Shown here piece by piece: positions 18,916 through 27,588 of a DNA stretch of 64,000 bases. The translations under genes and the position numbers were made by a program. A model generated the notes under the pieces. That model did not search any database and was not told where the DNA came from. It saw only the letters and a program-made list of their open reading frames with translations. Source of the stretch: CAYXFD01 sp964464175 (GTDB lineage Bacteria > Cloacimonadota > Cloacimonadia > Cloacimonadales > JAJBBL01). Positions within the stretch are counted from its first letter, which is position 1. Each line of letters starts with the position of its first letter. Where the stretch lies: positions 62,001 through 126,000 of the forward strand of contig CAYXFD010000002.1 in assembly GCA_964464175.1 (NCBI GenBank). The letters run 5' to 3'.

Positions 18916-19142
18916 AAGAGTTTCCTCCAACATTATTTTTCATTAGTTATAGAATAAAGCAAAATCTGTTCCTAAAGAGAAAAAACCGATGGAAGAAGCT
19001 GAATAAAATGGCAGTAATTTCGATATTGACAGAGATAACTCAGTAGTTCTTCAATTCTGAGAGACGGTCAGTCAAAAATTAAACCAGTCATCTCTTGTCT
19101 GGATCAATATTGAGTTATAGAATGTTTGATCGGATCTCAATC

Positions 19143-20321
19143 TTAGATAACTGCTAACTCTTTACCGATCTGCTTAAATTTTTCCAGTGCCTTTTCTAAC
19201 TGCAGCTCGGTATGTGTTGCCATGAAACTACACCTGATAAGACAACTGTTTGGGGGAACTGCGGGGGGTACTATCGGATTTACGAATACCCCTTCTTCAG
19301 CGAGCCGCCGCCACATTTTGAAGGTAGTCATCATTTCTCCGGTATGCAGTGGAATAACAGGGGTGCAGGAGACCCCGGTATCAAAGCCCATTTCCCGGAA
19401 TGATTTCATCATGAAATTTGTATTTTTCCAGAGTTGTTCGATTCTTTCCGGTTCCTCCTTCATGATCTGCAGTGCTGCCAATACGCTCGCTGCTGAGGCA
19501 GGAGGAAGAGAGGCACTGAAGATTAAGGGTCGGGAATGATGTTTAAGATAGTCGATAATTTTGGAATCGGCAGCAACAAAACCACCGACAGAGGCTAATG
19601 ACTTACTGAAAGTACCCATTATCAAGGCAGTCTTATCGGTACAATCGAAGTATTTTGCTGCACCGGCACCTGTGGAGTGTAATACTCCGAGTGAATGTGC
19701 TTCATCAACCATTAAGCTGACATTATACTTATCACAGAGTTCAACGATATTGGGGATATCGGCAATATCACCCTCCATGCTGAATATTCCATCAACTACT
19801 ATCAGGGCTTCGGCACCGTTCAATCTTTGTAAAACTCTTTCCAGACTGCTCATATCATTATGACTATAGCGGAGCATTTCTCCGTAAGAGAGTTTACAAC
19901 CGTCAATGATTGAGGCATGATCATACTTATCGGTAACAATATAATCGTTCTTTCCTACCAAGGGGGCGATAGCTCCCAGATTTGCCTGATACCCAGTAGC
20001 ATAAACAAGAGAAGCTTCTTTACCAACCAGTTCGGCTAATGCCTCTTCCAGTTTTATGTGAATATCAAGGGTACCGTTAAGGAATCTTGAGCCGGCACAA
20101 CCGGTACCGTACTTTTTTATTGCTTCCAGAGCAGCTTCTTTAACCCGGGGATGGTTAGTAAGACCAAGATAACTGTTGGAACCCATCATCAGCATTTTCT
20201 TGCCGTTGACCAAAACTTCAGTGTCCTGTTCGGAGGAGATAATTCTAAAATAGGGATAATAACCCAAAGATCTGATAAAGTCAGCATCTTTGAAATTCAT
20301 GCATTTGTCGAACAAACTCAT
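19143..20321 (-). CDS. Alpha-oxoamine synthase, serine palmitoyltransferase-like
   Basis: A 392-residue PLP enzyme of the AONS/KBL/SPT family, of normal length. Visible family marks: GTGCAGSRFLNGTLDIH (about 73-88), the aspartate in DEAHSLG (206), and the PLP lysine K240 in GTFSKS. The N-terminal GYYPYFRIISSEQDTEV and GKKMLMMGSNSYLGL resemble Bacteroidetes enzymes annotated as serine palmitoyltransferase, which join serine and acyl-CoA in the first step of sphingolipid synthesis. Glycine C-acetyltransferase or 8-amino-7-oxononanoate synthase activity cannot be excluded; there is no threonine dehydrogenase or biotin gene beside it. It follows the COG2426 gene by 83 bases on the same strand and may be the last gene of the surE-pcm cluster. 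Confidence 0.85.
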   Translation of the reverse strand: MSLFDKCMNFKDADFIRSLGYYPYFRIISSEQDTEVLVNGKKMLMMGSNSYLGLTNHPRVKEAALEAIKKYGTGCAGSRFLNGTLDIHIKLEEALAELVGKEASLVYATGYQANLGAIAPLVGKNDYIVTDKYDHASIIDGCKLSYGEMLRYSHNDMSSLERVLQRLNGAEALIVVDGIFSMEGDIADIPNIVELCDKYNVSLMVDEAHSLGVLHSTGAGAAKYFDCTDKTALIMGTFSKSLASVGGFVAADSKIIDYLKHHSRPLIFSASLPPASAASVLAALQIMKEEPERIEQLWKNTNFMMKSFREMGFDTGVSCTPVIPLHTGEMMTTFKMWRRLAEEGVFVNPIVPPAVPPNSCLIRCSFMATHTELQLEKALEKFKQIGKELAVI

Positions 20322-20404
20322 TAAAAACTCCTTATCAATGAGTAAAAATGTTTTTCCTTAGATAATCTGCAATATTGCTGCTGTTCGATCACAATAAGAG
20401 AGCA

Positions 20405-21181
20405 TTACGAGATATCTTCACTCTGCTTTAACTCGAGCTTCCTTTTCTTATTACTCATCATGTTCAATGCTTTTCTTAAAAAAAGAAGCAATAAAACCGT
20501 CAAGGCAATAATTGCTCCGAGCCATCCTAAAAGACTCAGGGTTGTTACCACGATACCGGCGATAACAACACCACAAAAGATGAAGAAGAGCGATTTCCAG
20601 AAATTCAGCCCGAAGAGATAGGCGGCTAAAGATCCTGTCCAGGCACCTGTTATTGGTAAAGGAATTGCCACGAAAGCGACTAATCCGAGTTCTTCATATT
20701 TTTCTACAGCTTTGCTTTTAGAGCGTGTTCGCTGAAAGATAAACTCCAGCAGGTTCCGCAGCAGAGGAATTTTATAAAATACCTTAGTGATACCGTCCAG
20801 AAAGAGGAGAATGAAGAATACAGGAACCATATTCCCCGTAATGCTGATCAGAAAGACAAGTAGCGGGTTAAGCCGGAAATGGTTTATTCCTACAGGAATA
20901 GCTCCCCGTAATTCGAAAATCGGCAGCATAGAGATGATAAATACTGATACTTCCGGAGAAAAGACTTTACTTACTCTTTCGATGATTTTTGTACGCAGTC
21001 CGTTTGTTTCTTCGGCGCTAATCTGTTGCTCTGCTCTGCTTTCTTGGTTTGCTGTTAGCAAAGGAGATTCTGCTGTTAAATCCTGGGCAAGTATTTGGAC
21101 AGGAAAATTACTGCTATGAGCAGAAAGCATAGCCAAACTGCAGAAGATGAACAGAGAGAATAAACTTTTCTTAATCATCAT
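20405..21181 (-). CDS. COG2426 (Sm_multidrug_ex) family membrane protein
   Basis: A 258-residue integral membrane protein. Its N-terminus has a signal-like hydrophobic stretch followed by a polar Gln/Glu-rich linker (about 30-65), which lengthens it relative to typical 150-190-residue family members. The core motifs are FIISMLPIFELRGAIPVG (about 81-98) and PLPITGAWTGSLAAYLFG, the hallmarks of this family; it has about five membrane segments and a basic tail. The family was named as a putative small multidrug exporter but its function is not established. The start overlaps the 3' end of pcm by 11 bases, so translation is probably coupled. Confidence 0.85.
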   Translation of the reverse strand: MMIKKSLFSLFIFCSLAMLSAHSSNFPVQILAQDLTAESPLLTANQESRAEQQISAEETNGLRTKIIERVSKVFSPEVSVFIISMLPIFELRGAIPVGINHFRLNPLLVFLISITGNMVPVFFILLFLDGITKVFYKIPLLRNLLEFIFQRTRSKSKAVEKYEELGLVAFVAIPLPITGAWTGSLAAYLFGLNFWKSLFFIFCGVVIAGIVVTTLSLLGWLGAIIALTVLLLLFLRKALNMMSNKKRKLELKQSEDIS

Positions 21182-21830
21182 CTTTCCAACCTTCTTCTCC
21201 GATCAGGGGAACAAAGGCACAGCCTCCGAAACTCTTTTCAATGAGCTTGTTCTCTCTCTTCTTGACAAGGATCAACTCCTGAAAGGAACGATTGCCGGCA
21301 GGTATTACCAATTTACCCTCGTCAGCTAATTGAGCCAACAGAGATTTTGGAATTGACGGTGCAGCGGCAGAGACAACTATTTTATCGAATTCTTTGCAGG
21401 GGGGAAAAGCTTTTTCCCATCCTTTGGTTCCATCTCCCAGATGGTAATGAATATTTGTATAGTTCAGTTCTTTGAGAACTGTTCTGGCTTTCATCAGCAG
21501 TTCCGGAATTCTTTCAATCGTAAAAACTTCAGCGACAATTTCCGCTAAGAGAGCTGTCTGATACCCAGAGCCGGTTCCAATGTCCAGAACCTTATCGTTT
21601 TTAGTTAAGGTCAATAAGTCTAAGCTTAAAGCTACAATATAGGGTTGCGATATTGTCTGTCCTTTGCCGATACCGAGCGGATGGTCTTTATAGGCAAAGG
21701 AGCGGTATTCTTCAGGTACAAAAAGATGCCTGGGGACTTTGCTAAATGCCTTCAGCAGCTCAGGGTCGGTGATGCCTCTCCCGGCAATCTGAGTATCTAC
21801 CATATATTTTCTTTGGTCTTCAAACTTCAT
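21171..21830 (-). CDS. pcm: Protein-L-isoaspartate O-methyltransferase
   Basis: A 219-residue cytosolic enzyme that methylates isoaspartyl residues in damaged proteins using S-adenosylmethionine so that they can be repaired. The SAM site VLDIGTGSGYQTALL (81-95) and the family segment GIGKGQTISQPYIVALSLDL (about 53-72) are intact and the length is normal. It starts at ATG 21830 with GAGGAA upstream. It lies 67 bases downstream of surE, the same order as in many bacteria, and overlaps the next gene by 11 bases. Confidence 0.95.
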   Translation of the reverse strand: MKFEDQRKYMVDTQIAGRGITDPELLKAFSKVPRHLFVPEEYRSFAYKDHPLGIGKGQTISQPYIVALSLDLLTLTKNDKVLDIGTGSGYQTALLAEIVAEVFTIERIPELLMKARTVLKELNYTNIHYHLGDGTKGWEKAFPPCKEFDKIVVSAAAPSIPKSLLAQLADEGKLVIPAGNRSFQELILVKKRENKLIEKSFGGCAFVPLIGEEGWKDDD

Positions 21831-21897
21831 AATTCCTCTTCTTCCTGATAATTAATGCTGACTCCGGTGTTTGAGAGAACTGTTTCCATTTCCAGGA

Positions 21898-22656
21898 TCA
21901 GGTTGTATGAAATTCTTTTAACCAGCGGTTTAATCTGTCAAAAGAGGATCTGTTAGTGAATTTTGGACGAATAGGAGTAATGGAAACATAGTTATTGGCA
22001 ACTGCTGCGATATCGGTTTCTTCTTCCTCCTGCCATTCCGGTTTATCTCCACCTATCCAGTAAATATTTCTTCCTCTGGGGTCTTTTTGCTGATGGACGA
22101 ATTCCCGGTATGTCCGGTGTCCGGTCTTGGTCAGTAAATATCCCTTTATCTCAGACAGAGGAACAGAGGGGATATTAATATTCAGGATCTCTTCCGCTTC
22201 AATGGTTTGCTGGATCTGATGATCCAACAAACGGCAGACACATTGGGCAGCAGAAGGGAAAAATTCACCTGATCTGGAATTGAGAGAGACGGCGATTGCC
22301 GGAAATCCGAAATACATTGCTTCGATAGCAGCTGCTACAGTTCCGGAATAAAGAAGATCCTCCCCGAGATTGGGTCCGCTGTTTATTCCTGAGACGACCA
22401 AATCACATCCATCCTTGAGAATGACTTCCAAAGCGAGAATTACGCAATCTGCCGGACTGCCGGTAACAGCATACATATTCTTTCCTTTTTCCAGTATCCT
22501 TAGGGGAGTGTGAAGTGTGATCGAATGTGACGAAGCGCTTCGTTCCATTTCAGGTGCTACAACTATCACTTCGTGACCGCTCTCTTCCAGGGCATGGGCT
22601 AATTCTATGATACCCGGTGCATGTATTCCGTCATCATTGGTAACTAATATCTTCAT
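21898..22656 (-). CDS. surE: 5'/3'-nucleotidase SurE
   Basis: A 252-residue stationary-phase survival nucleotidase that dephosphorylates nucleoside monophosphates in a metal-dependent way. The N-terminal MKILVTNDDGIHAPGI carries the metal-binding Asp pair (8 and 9). SASSHSITLHTPLR and SGINSGPNLGEDLLYSGTV are also family signatures. ATG 22656 has GGAG just upstream. It heads the surE-pcm pair, with a small membrane ORF 78 bases upstream on the same strand. Confidence 0.95.
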   Translation of the reverse strand: MKILVTNDDGIHAPGIIELAHALEESGHEVIVVAPEMERSASSHSITLHTPLRILEKGKNMYAVTGSPADCVILALEVILKDGCDLVVSGINSGPNLGEDLLYSGTVAAAIEAMYFGFPAIAVSLNSRSGEFFPSAAQCVCRLLDHQIQQTIEAEEILNINIPSVPLSEIKGYLLTKTGHRTYREFVHQQKDPRGRNIYWIGGDKPEWQEEEETDIAAVANNYVSITPIRPKFTNRSSFDRLNRWLKEFHTT

Positions 22657-22734
22657 TACTACTCCAGTCTTAATTTTATCTATCAGCGGTAATTATTTTC
22701 AGTCTCTTCATTAGGCAAGGAAAATCAAAGGGGG

Positions 22735-22854
22735 TTAAGGTAAAAGCCAGCTAAAAAGGTGAAAAAATAGTCTTCGCAATAGAAACAGAATAATTATCAC
22801 TACCATAATCAGGTAGAAATCGGTTCTCTTTCTCCTTTGTTTTCTTTCATTCAT
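22735..22854 (-). CDS. Possible 39-residue membrane peptide
   Basis: A short frame from ATG 22854 to TAA 22735 encodes a strongly basic N-terminus (MNERKQRRKRTD) followed by one hydrophobic segment (YLIMVVIIILFLL) and an aromatic tail ending WLLP. An AAGGAAA ribosome-site-like sequence lies about eight bases upstream. It looks like a single-span membrane peptide oriented by the positive-inside rule. It sits just before surE on the same strand. The remainder of 22657-23138 has no other gene. Confidence 0.45.
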   Translation of the reverse strand: MNERKQRRKRTDFYLIMVVIIILFLLRRLFFHLFSWLLP

Positions 22855-23138
22855 GTTTCAGTTTCCTTTTGTCGGATATCACAGTCCTTACTTGTGTCTC
22901 AGTTATGAAGGACACAATTATTATCAACACCATTTTTATCGACATTTCAATCGAGTCAAACATTATCAGCAGACATAAGAGGTTTTGGGAAATCGGTGAT
23001 CGGGTAACTCTGATGGAAATAGTTGTTTCTCTTGATGATACCTGAGTTCATTGGAACGAAGACTTAAGAAAGGGTTATATTGATTGACACAGGGGACTAT
23101 GAATAAAAAACTGGCACAAATAACAAATGGAGGAGTTT

Positions 23139-24386
23139 ATGAGCAGAGATTTGGTCTACGGAAAGATCAGTAGTCAGGAATCGATGGAACTGGAAGAGCG
23201 CTATGGAGCCCATAATTATCACCCATTACCAGTAGTCATTGCCAAAGGCGAAGGAGCCTTTGTTTGGGACCCTGAAGGGAATAAGTATTTCGATTTTCTT
23301 TCGGCGTATTCGGCAGTTAATCAGGGTCATTGTCATCCCAAGATTGTTAATGCCTTGATTGAACAGGCGAAGGAGTTAACACTCACCTCAAGGGCTTTTT
23401 TCAACAACAAACTGGGTGAATTCGAGAAATTCATTACTGAATTTTTCGGCTTTGAAATGGTCCTGCCCATGAATACCGGTGCTGAAGGTGTGGAAACAGC
23501 AATGAAATTGAGCAGAAAATGGGGTTATGAGAAAAAGGGTATTCCTTCAGGAAAAGCCAAGATCGTTTTTTGTGAGAATAATTTCCACGGAAGAACGATC
23601 TCTATTGTCTCTGCCTCTACGGATATGGAGTGCCGGGAAAACTTTGGTCCTTTTCTTCCGGGTATTGAAGTAGTTCCCTACAATAATTCTTCTGCTCTGG
23701 CCAACCTGTTCGAAGATCAGGGAGAGGAGATCTGTGCTTTCTTTGTTGAGCCTATTCAGGGTGAAGCAGGAGTATTTGTTCCGGATGATGGTTATCTAAA
23801 AGCCTGTTATGATCTCTGCAAGAAACACAATGTTCTTTTTGTTGCCGATGAAATCCAGACAGGTATTGCCCGTACAGGAAGGCTTTCAGCCTGTGATTAT
23901 GAAGATGTTAAGCCCGATATAATGATTCTGGGAAAAGCTTTATCAGGTGGAGTTATGCCTGTTTCAGCCATCCTTTCCAGCCGGGAGATCATGCTTGTTA
24001 TCAGACCTGGTCAACATGGTTCAACTTACGGTGGTTTCCCTCTTGCCTGTTCAGTTGCCAAGGCTGCCTTAGAAGTTGTTAAAGAAGAGAATCTGGTAGA
24101 GAAATCCGAGTATTTAGGGAAGATCGTCAGAGAAGAACTGGGTAAGATTCAATCCGACCGTATTGTTCAAGTGAGGGGTAAAGGTCTGCTGAATGCCATA
24201 GTAACAGAACCCCGTGAGGGAATTGAAGCCTGGGATATCTGTGTAAAACTCAAAGAGCGTGGAGTTCTCTGTAAACCTACTCACAAACATATCATCCGCC
24301 TTGCTCCCCCTTTGGTGATTTCGGAAGAGGAGTTGAGAAAAGCTCTGACTATAATCAGAGAAGTAATTGAAGCATTAGATAAGTAG
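23139..24386 (+). CDS. rocD: Ornithine aminotransferase
   Basis: A 415-residue class III PLP aminotransferase that moves the delta-amino group of ornithine to 2-oxoglutarate, giving glutamate semialdehyde. I start at ATG 23139 because the ATG at 23127 overlaps the GGAGGAG ribosome site (23129-23135). Features: ERYGAHNYHPLPVVI and DFLSAYSAVNQGHCHPK, typical of ornithine aminotransferase; NTGAEGVETAMK for PLP phosphate; DEIQTG with Asp 237; and PLP lysine 266 in ILGKALSGG. It is transcribed divergently from the surE cluster and followed by a strong terminator, so it is probably a single-gene unit. It fits amino-acid fermentation. Confidence 0.93.
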   Translation: MSRDLVYGKISSQESMELEERYGAHNYHPLPVVIAKGEGAFVWDPEGNKYFDFLSAYSAVNQGHCHPKIVNALIEQAKELTLTSRAFFNNKLGEFEKFITEFFGFEMVLPMNTGAEGVETAMKLSRKWGYEKKGIPSGKAKIVFCENNFHGRTISIVSASTDMECRENFGPFLPGIEVVPYNNSSALANLFEDQGEEICAFFVEPIQGEAGVFVPDDGYLKACYDLCKKHNVLFVADEIQTGIARTGRLSACDYEDVKPDIMILGKALSGGVMPVSAILSSREIMLVIRPGQHGSTYGGFPLACSVAKAALEVVKEENLVEKSEYLGKIVREELGKIQSDRIVQVRGKGLLNAIVTEPREGIEAWDICVKLKERGVLCKPTHKHIIRLAPPLVISEEELRKALTIIREVIEALDK

Positions 24387-24431
24387 TAGAAAAGTTTACT
24401 GCAGTGAAGATCTAGGCTTAAATAGATAATT

Positions 24432-24472
24432 GAGCCACCCTGACTGTATAGTTGAGGTGGCTCTTTTTTTTT
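24432..24472 (+). terminator. Intrinsic terminator after rocD
   Basis: GAGCCACC (24432-24439) pairs with GGTGGCTC (24456-24463) and is followed by nine T residues (24464-24472). It lies directly before the ABC substrate-binding gene. Confidence 0.9.
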
Positions 24473-24491
24473 ATTGATAAATGGGGGTTTT

Positions 24492-25400
24492 ATGAGAATC
24501 TTGAGAAGCGCGGTTTTCTTGCTGTTTGTTATCGTTTTACTGAATGGTTGTTCCTCACGGAAGAAACTGCTTCACCTGGGATTGATCTCTCCTTCTACAA
24601 ACCATCTGCCGGTACTGGTTGCCTTGGAGGAAGGACTCCTGACTGAAGAAAACATGAAGATCCATTGGTTTACTTCGGGGTGGGAGGTCAACGAAGCGCT
24701 GGTCAGCGGCAGGATCGATCTGGCAATAATGCCCTTCACCTATGCCTGGCAGGGAGTGGCGGAAAACAAAAGAGTCCGGATCATCTCCTTTTTAGAGAGG
24801 GAGAGTGATGGGATAATAGCCCGTAAGGAGATCAGCACGATTGAAGAATTAGAGGGATTAAAGATAGGTGTTTTGAGAGCTTCTACTCTCGATATTTTTC
24901 TGCATCTGGCTATAGATATTTACGGTTTTTCTCCAGAGATCGTCTATTTCCGTACTCCGACAGAAATGGCAGTAGCTTTAAACAGTGGGTTTGTTGATGC
25001 CTTGAGTTTTTATGTACCGGCAATTTTTCAGTTTGATGAGCGTTTTCATCCCATTTTCTGGTACAGTGATATCTTTCCGGAACATCCCTGTTGTGACCTG
25101 ATAGCCTTGGAAGAGAGTCTGATCGGTAAGAAAGAAGCGGTACAATCATTCCTCGCTGCAATGCAGGAAAGTTGCCAGATCCTCGCTACCGACAGGGAAA
25201 AGGGTATTTCTCTGATTGTGACTCACTTTGGTTACGACAGAGATATTGCCCGGAAGACTCTCAGGCAGCAAAAGTTTATCACCGGCAAAGAGGAGGAAGG
25301 AAAGAGGTTTCAGGAGCTGACTATCAGAAAGATGCAGGAACTGGGTTATATTCGGAAAGCACCGCTTTCCAGTGAGGTTTATCATGACATCCCTGAATAG
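24492..25400 (+). CDS. ABC transporter substrate-binding lipoprotein, NMT1/THI5 type
   Basis: A 302-residue lipoprotein. ATG 24492 follows a GGGGG site; an upstream TTG is unlikely. The signal sequence ends in the lipobox LLNGC (Cys about 20). The body is a type-2 periplasmic binding fold of the NMT1/SsuA-like family: HLPVLVALEEGLLTEENM, then GRIDLAIMPFTYAW and LEGLKIGVLRAST. Relatives bind thiamine precursors, sulfonates or nitrate; the ligand here cannot be told from sequence. The stop overlaps the permease start by 17 bases. No riboswitch is visible between the rocD terminator and the start. Confidence 0.85.
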   Translation: MRILRSAVFLLFVIVLLNGCSSRKKLLHLGLISPSTNHLPVLVALEEGLLTEENMKIHWFTSGWEVNEALVSGRIDLAIMPFTYAWQGVAENKRVRIISFLERESDGIIARKEISTIEELEGLKIGVLRASTLDIFLHLAIDIYGFSPEIVYFRTPTEMAVALNSGFVDALSFYVPAIFQFDERFHPIFWYSDIFPEHPCCDLIALEESLIGKKEAVQSFLAAMQESCQILATDREKGISLIVTHFGYDRDIARKTLRQQKFITGKEEEGKRFQELTIRKMQELGYIRKAPLSSEVYHDIPE

Positions 25401-26172
25401 GGTCAGGAAGGAAAGCTCTTTTTTATCAAGGAGAGTGTTACAGCAAAATATCCGGAGAAAAATACTGCTGAATGTAACGGCTTATGGTTTTATTGGGATG
25501 ATCATTATTCTGCTGGTTATCTCTCTTGGGCTTCGGATGACTTCTTTCAACAGTCTGCGGATCACTCTGAAAACAACAGGTTTAGATTTGCTTTACACCT
25601 TAGTGAGAGTAACGGCTTTAGCTCTTTTAGCCTGGTCATCGGCTGTCATTGGCGGGTGGCTTATGGCTAAGGGAAAGCTCATTCGTGAACTTACCCTGCC
25701 GGCAGTAAATTTCATAAGACACATTTCTCCTTTTGCCTGGTTTCCCTTCGCTGTTATTTGGTTTGGATTGGGAGAATTTCCGGTAGCATTTATCCTGTTT
25801 GTTACTCTTTTTTTCCCCGCACTGATAGCTGTGAGAGAAATATTTGCCGATATCAGGCAAGAGTATGAGGATGAAGCTCAAGTCTGCGGAGCGGATATTT
25901 TCCAGCTCTTCTTCTATATTGAACTCCCTCTCATTCTGGTTTCACTGCTCAATCTTTTACGGATTCTCTGGGGGTTAGGATGGACAGTGATCATTGCGGC
26001 AGAAATGCTGGGAACTGCAACTGGTTTGGGGTACCGTTTACTCGATTTTCGTTATCTACTTTTCTATGAGGAGATGATTGTCTATCTTATCTTAATGGGA
26101 ATTGTGGGAGTATTGGTAGATCATCTGTTAAGAAAACTTACCGAAAGATGCCGGGAAACAATATCGGCATGA
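25384..26172 (+). CDS. ABC transporter permease, SsuC/TauC-like
   Basis: A 262-residue inner-membrane protein with about six membrane spans. I start at ATG 25384, just after GTGAGG, inside the 3' end of the binding-protein gene. The conserved cytoplasmic loop EDEAQVCGADIFQLFFYIELPLIL is the EAA-type site where the ATPase docks. PLRISPFAWFPFAVIWFGLG-like segment around 25715-25760 is typical of BPD_transp_1 permeases for sulfonate, nitrate or thiamine precursors. No ATPase gene lies in this window, so the transporter must borrow one encoded elsewhere. Confidence 0.88.
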   Translation: MTSLNRVRKESSFLSRRVLQQNIRRKILLNVTAYGFIGMIIILLVISLGLRMTSFNSLRITLKTTGLDLLYTLVRVTALALLAWSSAVIGGWLMAKGKLIRELTLPAVNFIRHISPFAWFPFAVIWFGLGEFPVAFILFVTLFFPALIAVREIFADIRQEYEDEAQVCGADIFQLFFYIELPLILVSLLNLLRILWGLGWTVIIAAEMLGTATGLGYRLLDFRYLLFYEEMIVYLILMGIVGVLVDHLLRKLTERCRETISA

Positions 26173-26177
26173 AAAAA

Positions 26178-26199
26178 GGGGACATTTTCCAATGTCCCC
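26178..26199 (-). terminator. Intrinsic terminator of the cyclophilin gene
   Basis: GGGGACATT (26178-26186) and AATGTCCCC (26191-26199) form a 9-base stem with a 4-base loop. On the minus strand it is followed by six T (26177-26172), as expected for transcripts coming from 26232-26930. On the plus strand there is no T run. Confidence 0.8.
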
Positions 26200-26231
26200 C
26201 TCAAAAAAATCTTTGTCTCTCTCGACAGTTC

Positions 26232-26930
26232 CTATTTCAGGCTAACGTTAAGGATAACAGCCTGATTCTCTTCTAAAGGATTATCTCTGTTATCTCGCGG
26301 TAAATTCTCGATCGTATGGACTACATCCATTCCTTCTACTACTTTGCCGATAACAGTATGTTTACCGTCAAGCCAGGGAGCTCCCTCTCTGGCAGTAATC
26401 AGAAAGAATTGACTTCCATTCGTGTTAGGTCCGGCATTGGCCATTGAGATATAGGTGTACTCATTCGGTAAGGAGGGGAGTTCATCATTGAAGCTATAAC
26501 CCTGATTTTCCAGCAGTTCTTTCATGGAATTATTACGCATCGGGTCATTTGGTCGCATTCTGCCGGCCATATAAGAATCTTTGACCAGTAACTCATCAAG
26601 ACCCAATGCCCGGGCACTGATCTCATCATTGATCCTGTATCCGGGACCTCCCTGTCCATCATTAGCACGGTTATCGTCTTTGGTATTCGGGCAGCCGCCC
26701 TGAATCATAAAATTGGGTATCACCCGGTGAAAATAAGTTCCCGTATAAAATCCTTCTTCACTCAATTTGAGGAAGTTTTCCACTAAGCGGGGAGCTACTT
26801 CCGGGTAGAGCTCCAATTCGATATTACCATAAGTAGTCTCAAAAACTACTAATCTACTGGCTTTCCCGGTATCTGAATAGCATAACATCGCTAACATTGC
26901 AATTACTATTATAAGCATAAGCTTGATCAT
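26232..26930 (-). CDS. Exported cyclophilin-type peptidyl-prolyl isomerase
   Basis: A 232-residue protein that starts with a hydrophobic signal sequence (MIKLMLIIVIAMLAMLCYS) and continues into a complete cyclophilin domain. Catalytic and drug-binding motifs are visible: YFHRVIPNFMIQGG, with the essential Arg, and AGPNTNGSQFFLI. An insertion of about 45 residues (SARALGLDELLV to NDELPSLPNEY) sits in the middle, as in several FCB-group cyclophilins. It should speed proline isomerisation during folding in the periplasm, useful for the many large exported proteins here. ATG 26930 has GGAGG upstream, and a terminator follows at 26178-26199. Confidence 0.93.
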   Translation of the reverse strand: MIKLMLIIVIAMLAMLCYSDTGKASRLVVFETTYGNIELELYPEVAPRLVENFLKLSEEGFYTGTYFHRVIPNFMIQGGCPNTKDDNRANDGQGGPGYRINDEISARALGLDELLVKDSYMAGRMRPNDPMRNNSMKELLENQGYSFNDELPSLPNEYTYISMANAGPNTNGSQFFLITAREGAPWLDGKHTVIGKVVEGMDVVHTIENLPRDNRDNPLEENQAVILNVSLK

Positions 26931-27178
26931 ATTACCTCCATCTTTCCTTTTCTTTAGATCATGAACGAAACAATAATGAGCTGTTACGGATTATGTCAAC
27001 TCTTTTGAATTTTTAATGGCGTCCACCCGTTTTCCAGAAGCCTGATTACAACACCCTCTCTGTCTGGCATTTGAGTTATTAAGCCGACAAGATTCTATCT
27101 ATCTTTTGTTGAGTGGTGAAAGACTGTAATATGAGCAGTTCTTTTCCAAACGTATCAGGGCATTACTCTATCATTAGG

Positions 27179-27236
27179 GTATCCTTAGGATGGGTAGTAG
27201 TCGGCTCTATTCGACTACTACCCACCCTAAGGGTAC
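27179..27236. repeat. Long inverted repeat, 25-base arms
   Basis: Arms 27179-27203 and 27212-27236 are complementary except at two positions and enclose the 8-base loop GCTCTATT. The inner 13 bases (GGGTAGTAGTCG with its flanking T) pair perfectly. There is no adjoining T run on either strand, so a simple terminator is unlikely. Confidence 0.8.
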
Positions 27237-27312
27237 AATAGTGGCAGGAGAAGAGAAGAGACCGGTTTAAACAGTAGGTGTTCCGGTTTTTAAGTCTGGA
27301 AATATTGCTGCT

Positions 27313-27339
27313 TCTGCCGGATCCGGCAGAGTTTTTTTT
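27313..27339 (+). terminator. Orphan intrinsic terminator
   Basis: The perfect palindrome TCTGCCGGATCCGGCAGA (27313-27330) is followed by G and eight T. It reads on the plus strand, but the nearest upstream plus-strand gene ends 1.1 kb away at 26172. It may close a small noncoding RNA. Confidence 0.7.
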
Positions 27340-27588
27340 CTTAGAGGAAGTTTTTATCCTGTCTATCTGACTCGAAAAGTTATCTCTTATGCCTCAATTT
27401 AACAGGCTAATGATAGAGGAAACGGTTTCAGAACTTTATGATCAAGGAGACTGTTCAGGCCTAAATCAAGCTATAACTAATTTTTGTGACAGTGCCTGGC
27501 TAAAAAGTGGGCCGAATGATCATAAAATATCATTTTTCACGAGTTGACATACCCTTAAAAGAAGATTGGTAACAGTTCAATTCATTGA

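Noticed and set aside
22657..23138. Promoter for rocD from a TTGACA near 23083
   Set aside because: No acceptable -10 element at 15-19 bases; left unassigned.
24432..24491. Possible riboswitch before the ABC binding-protein gene
   Set aside because: The only structure is the rocD terminator; nothing resembling the TPP riboswitch core is present.
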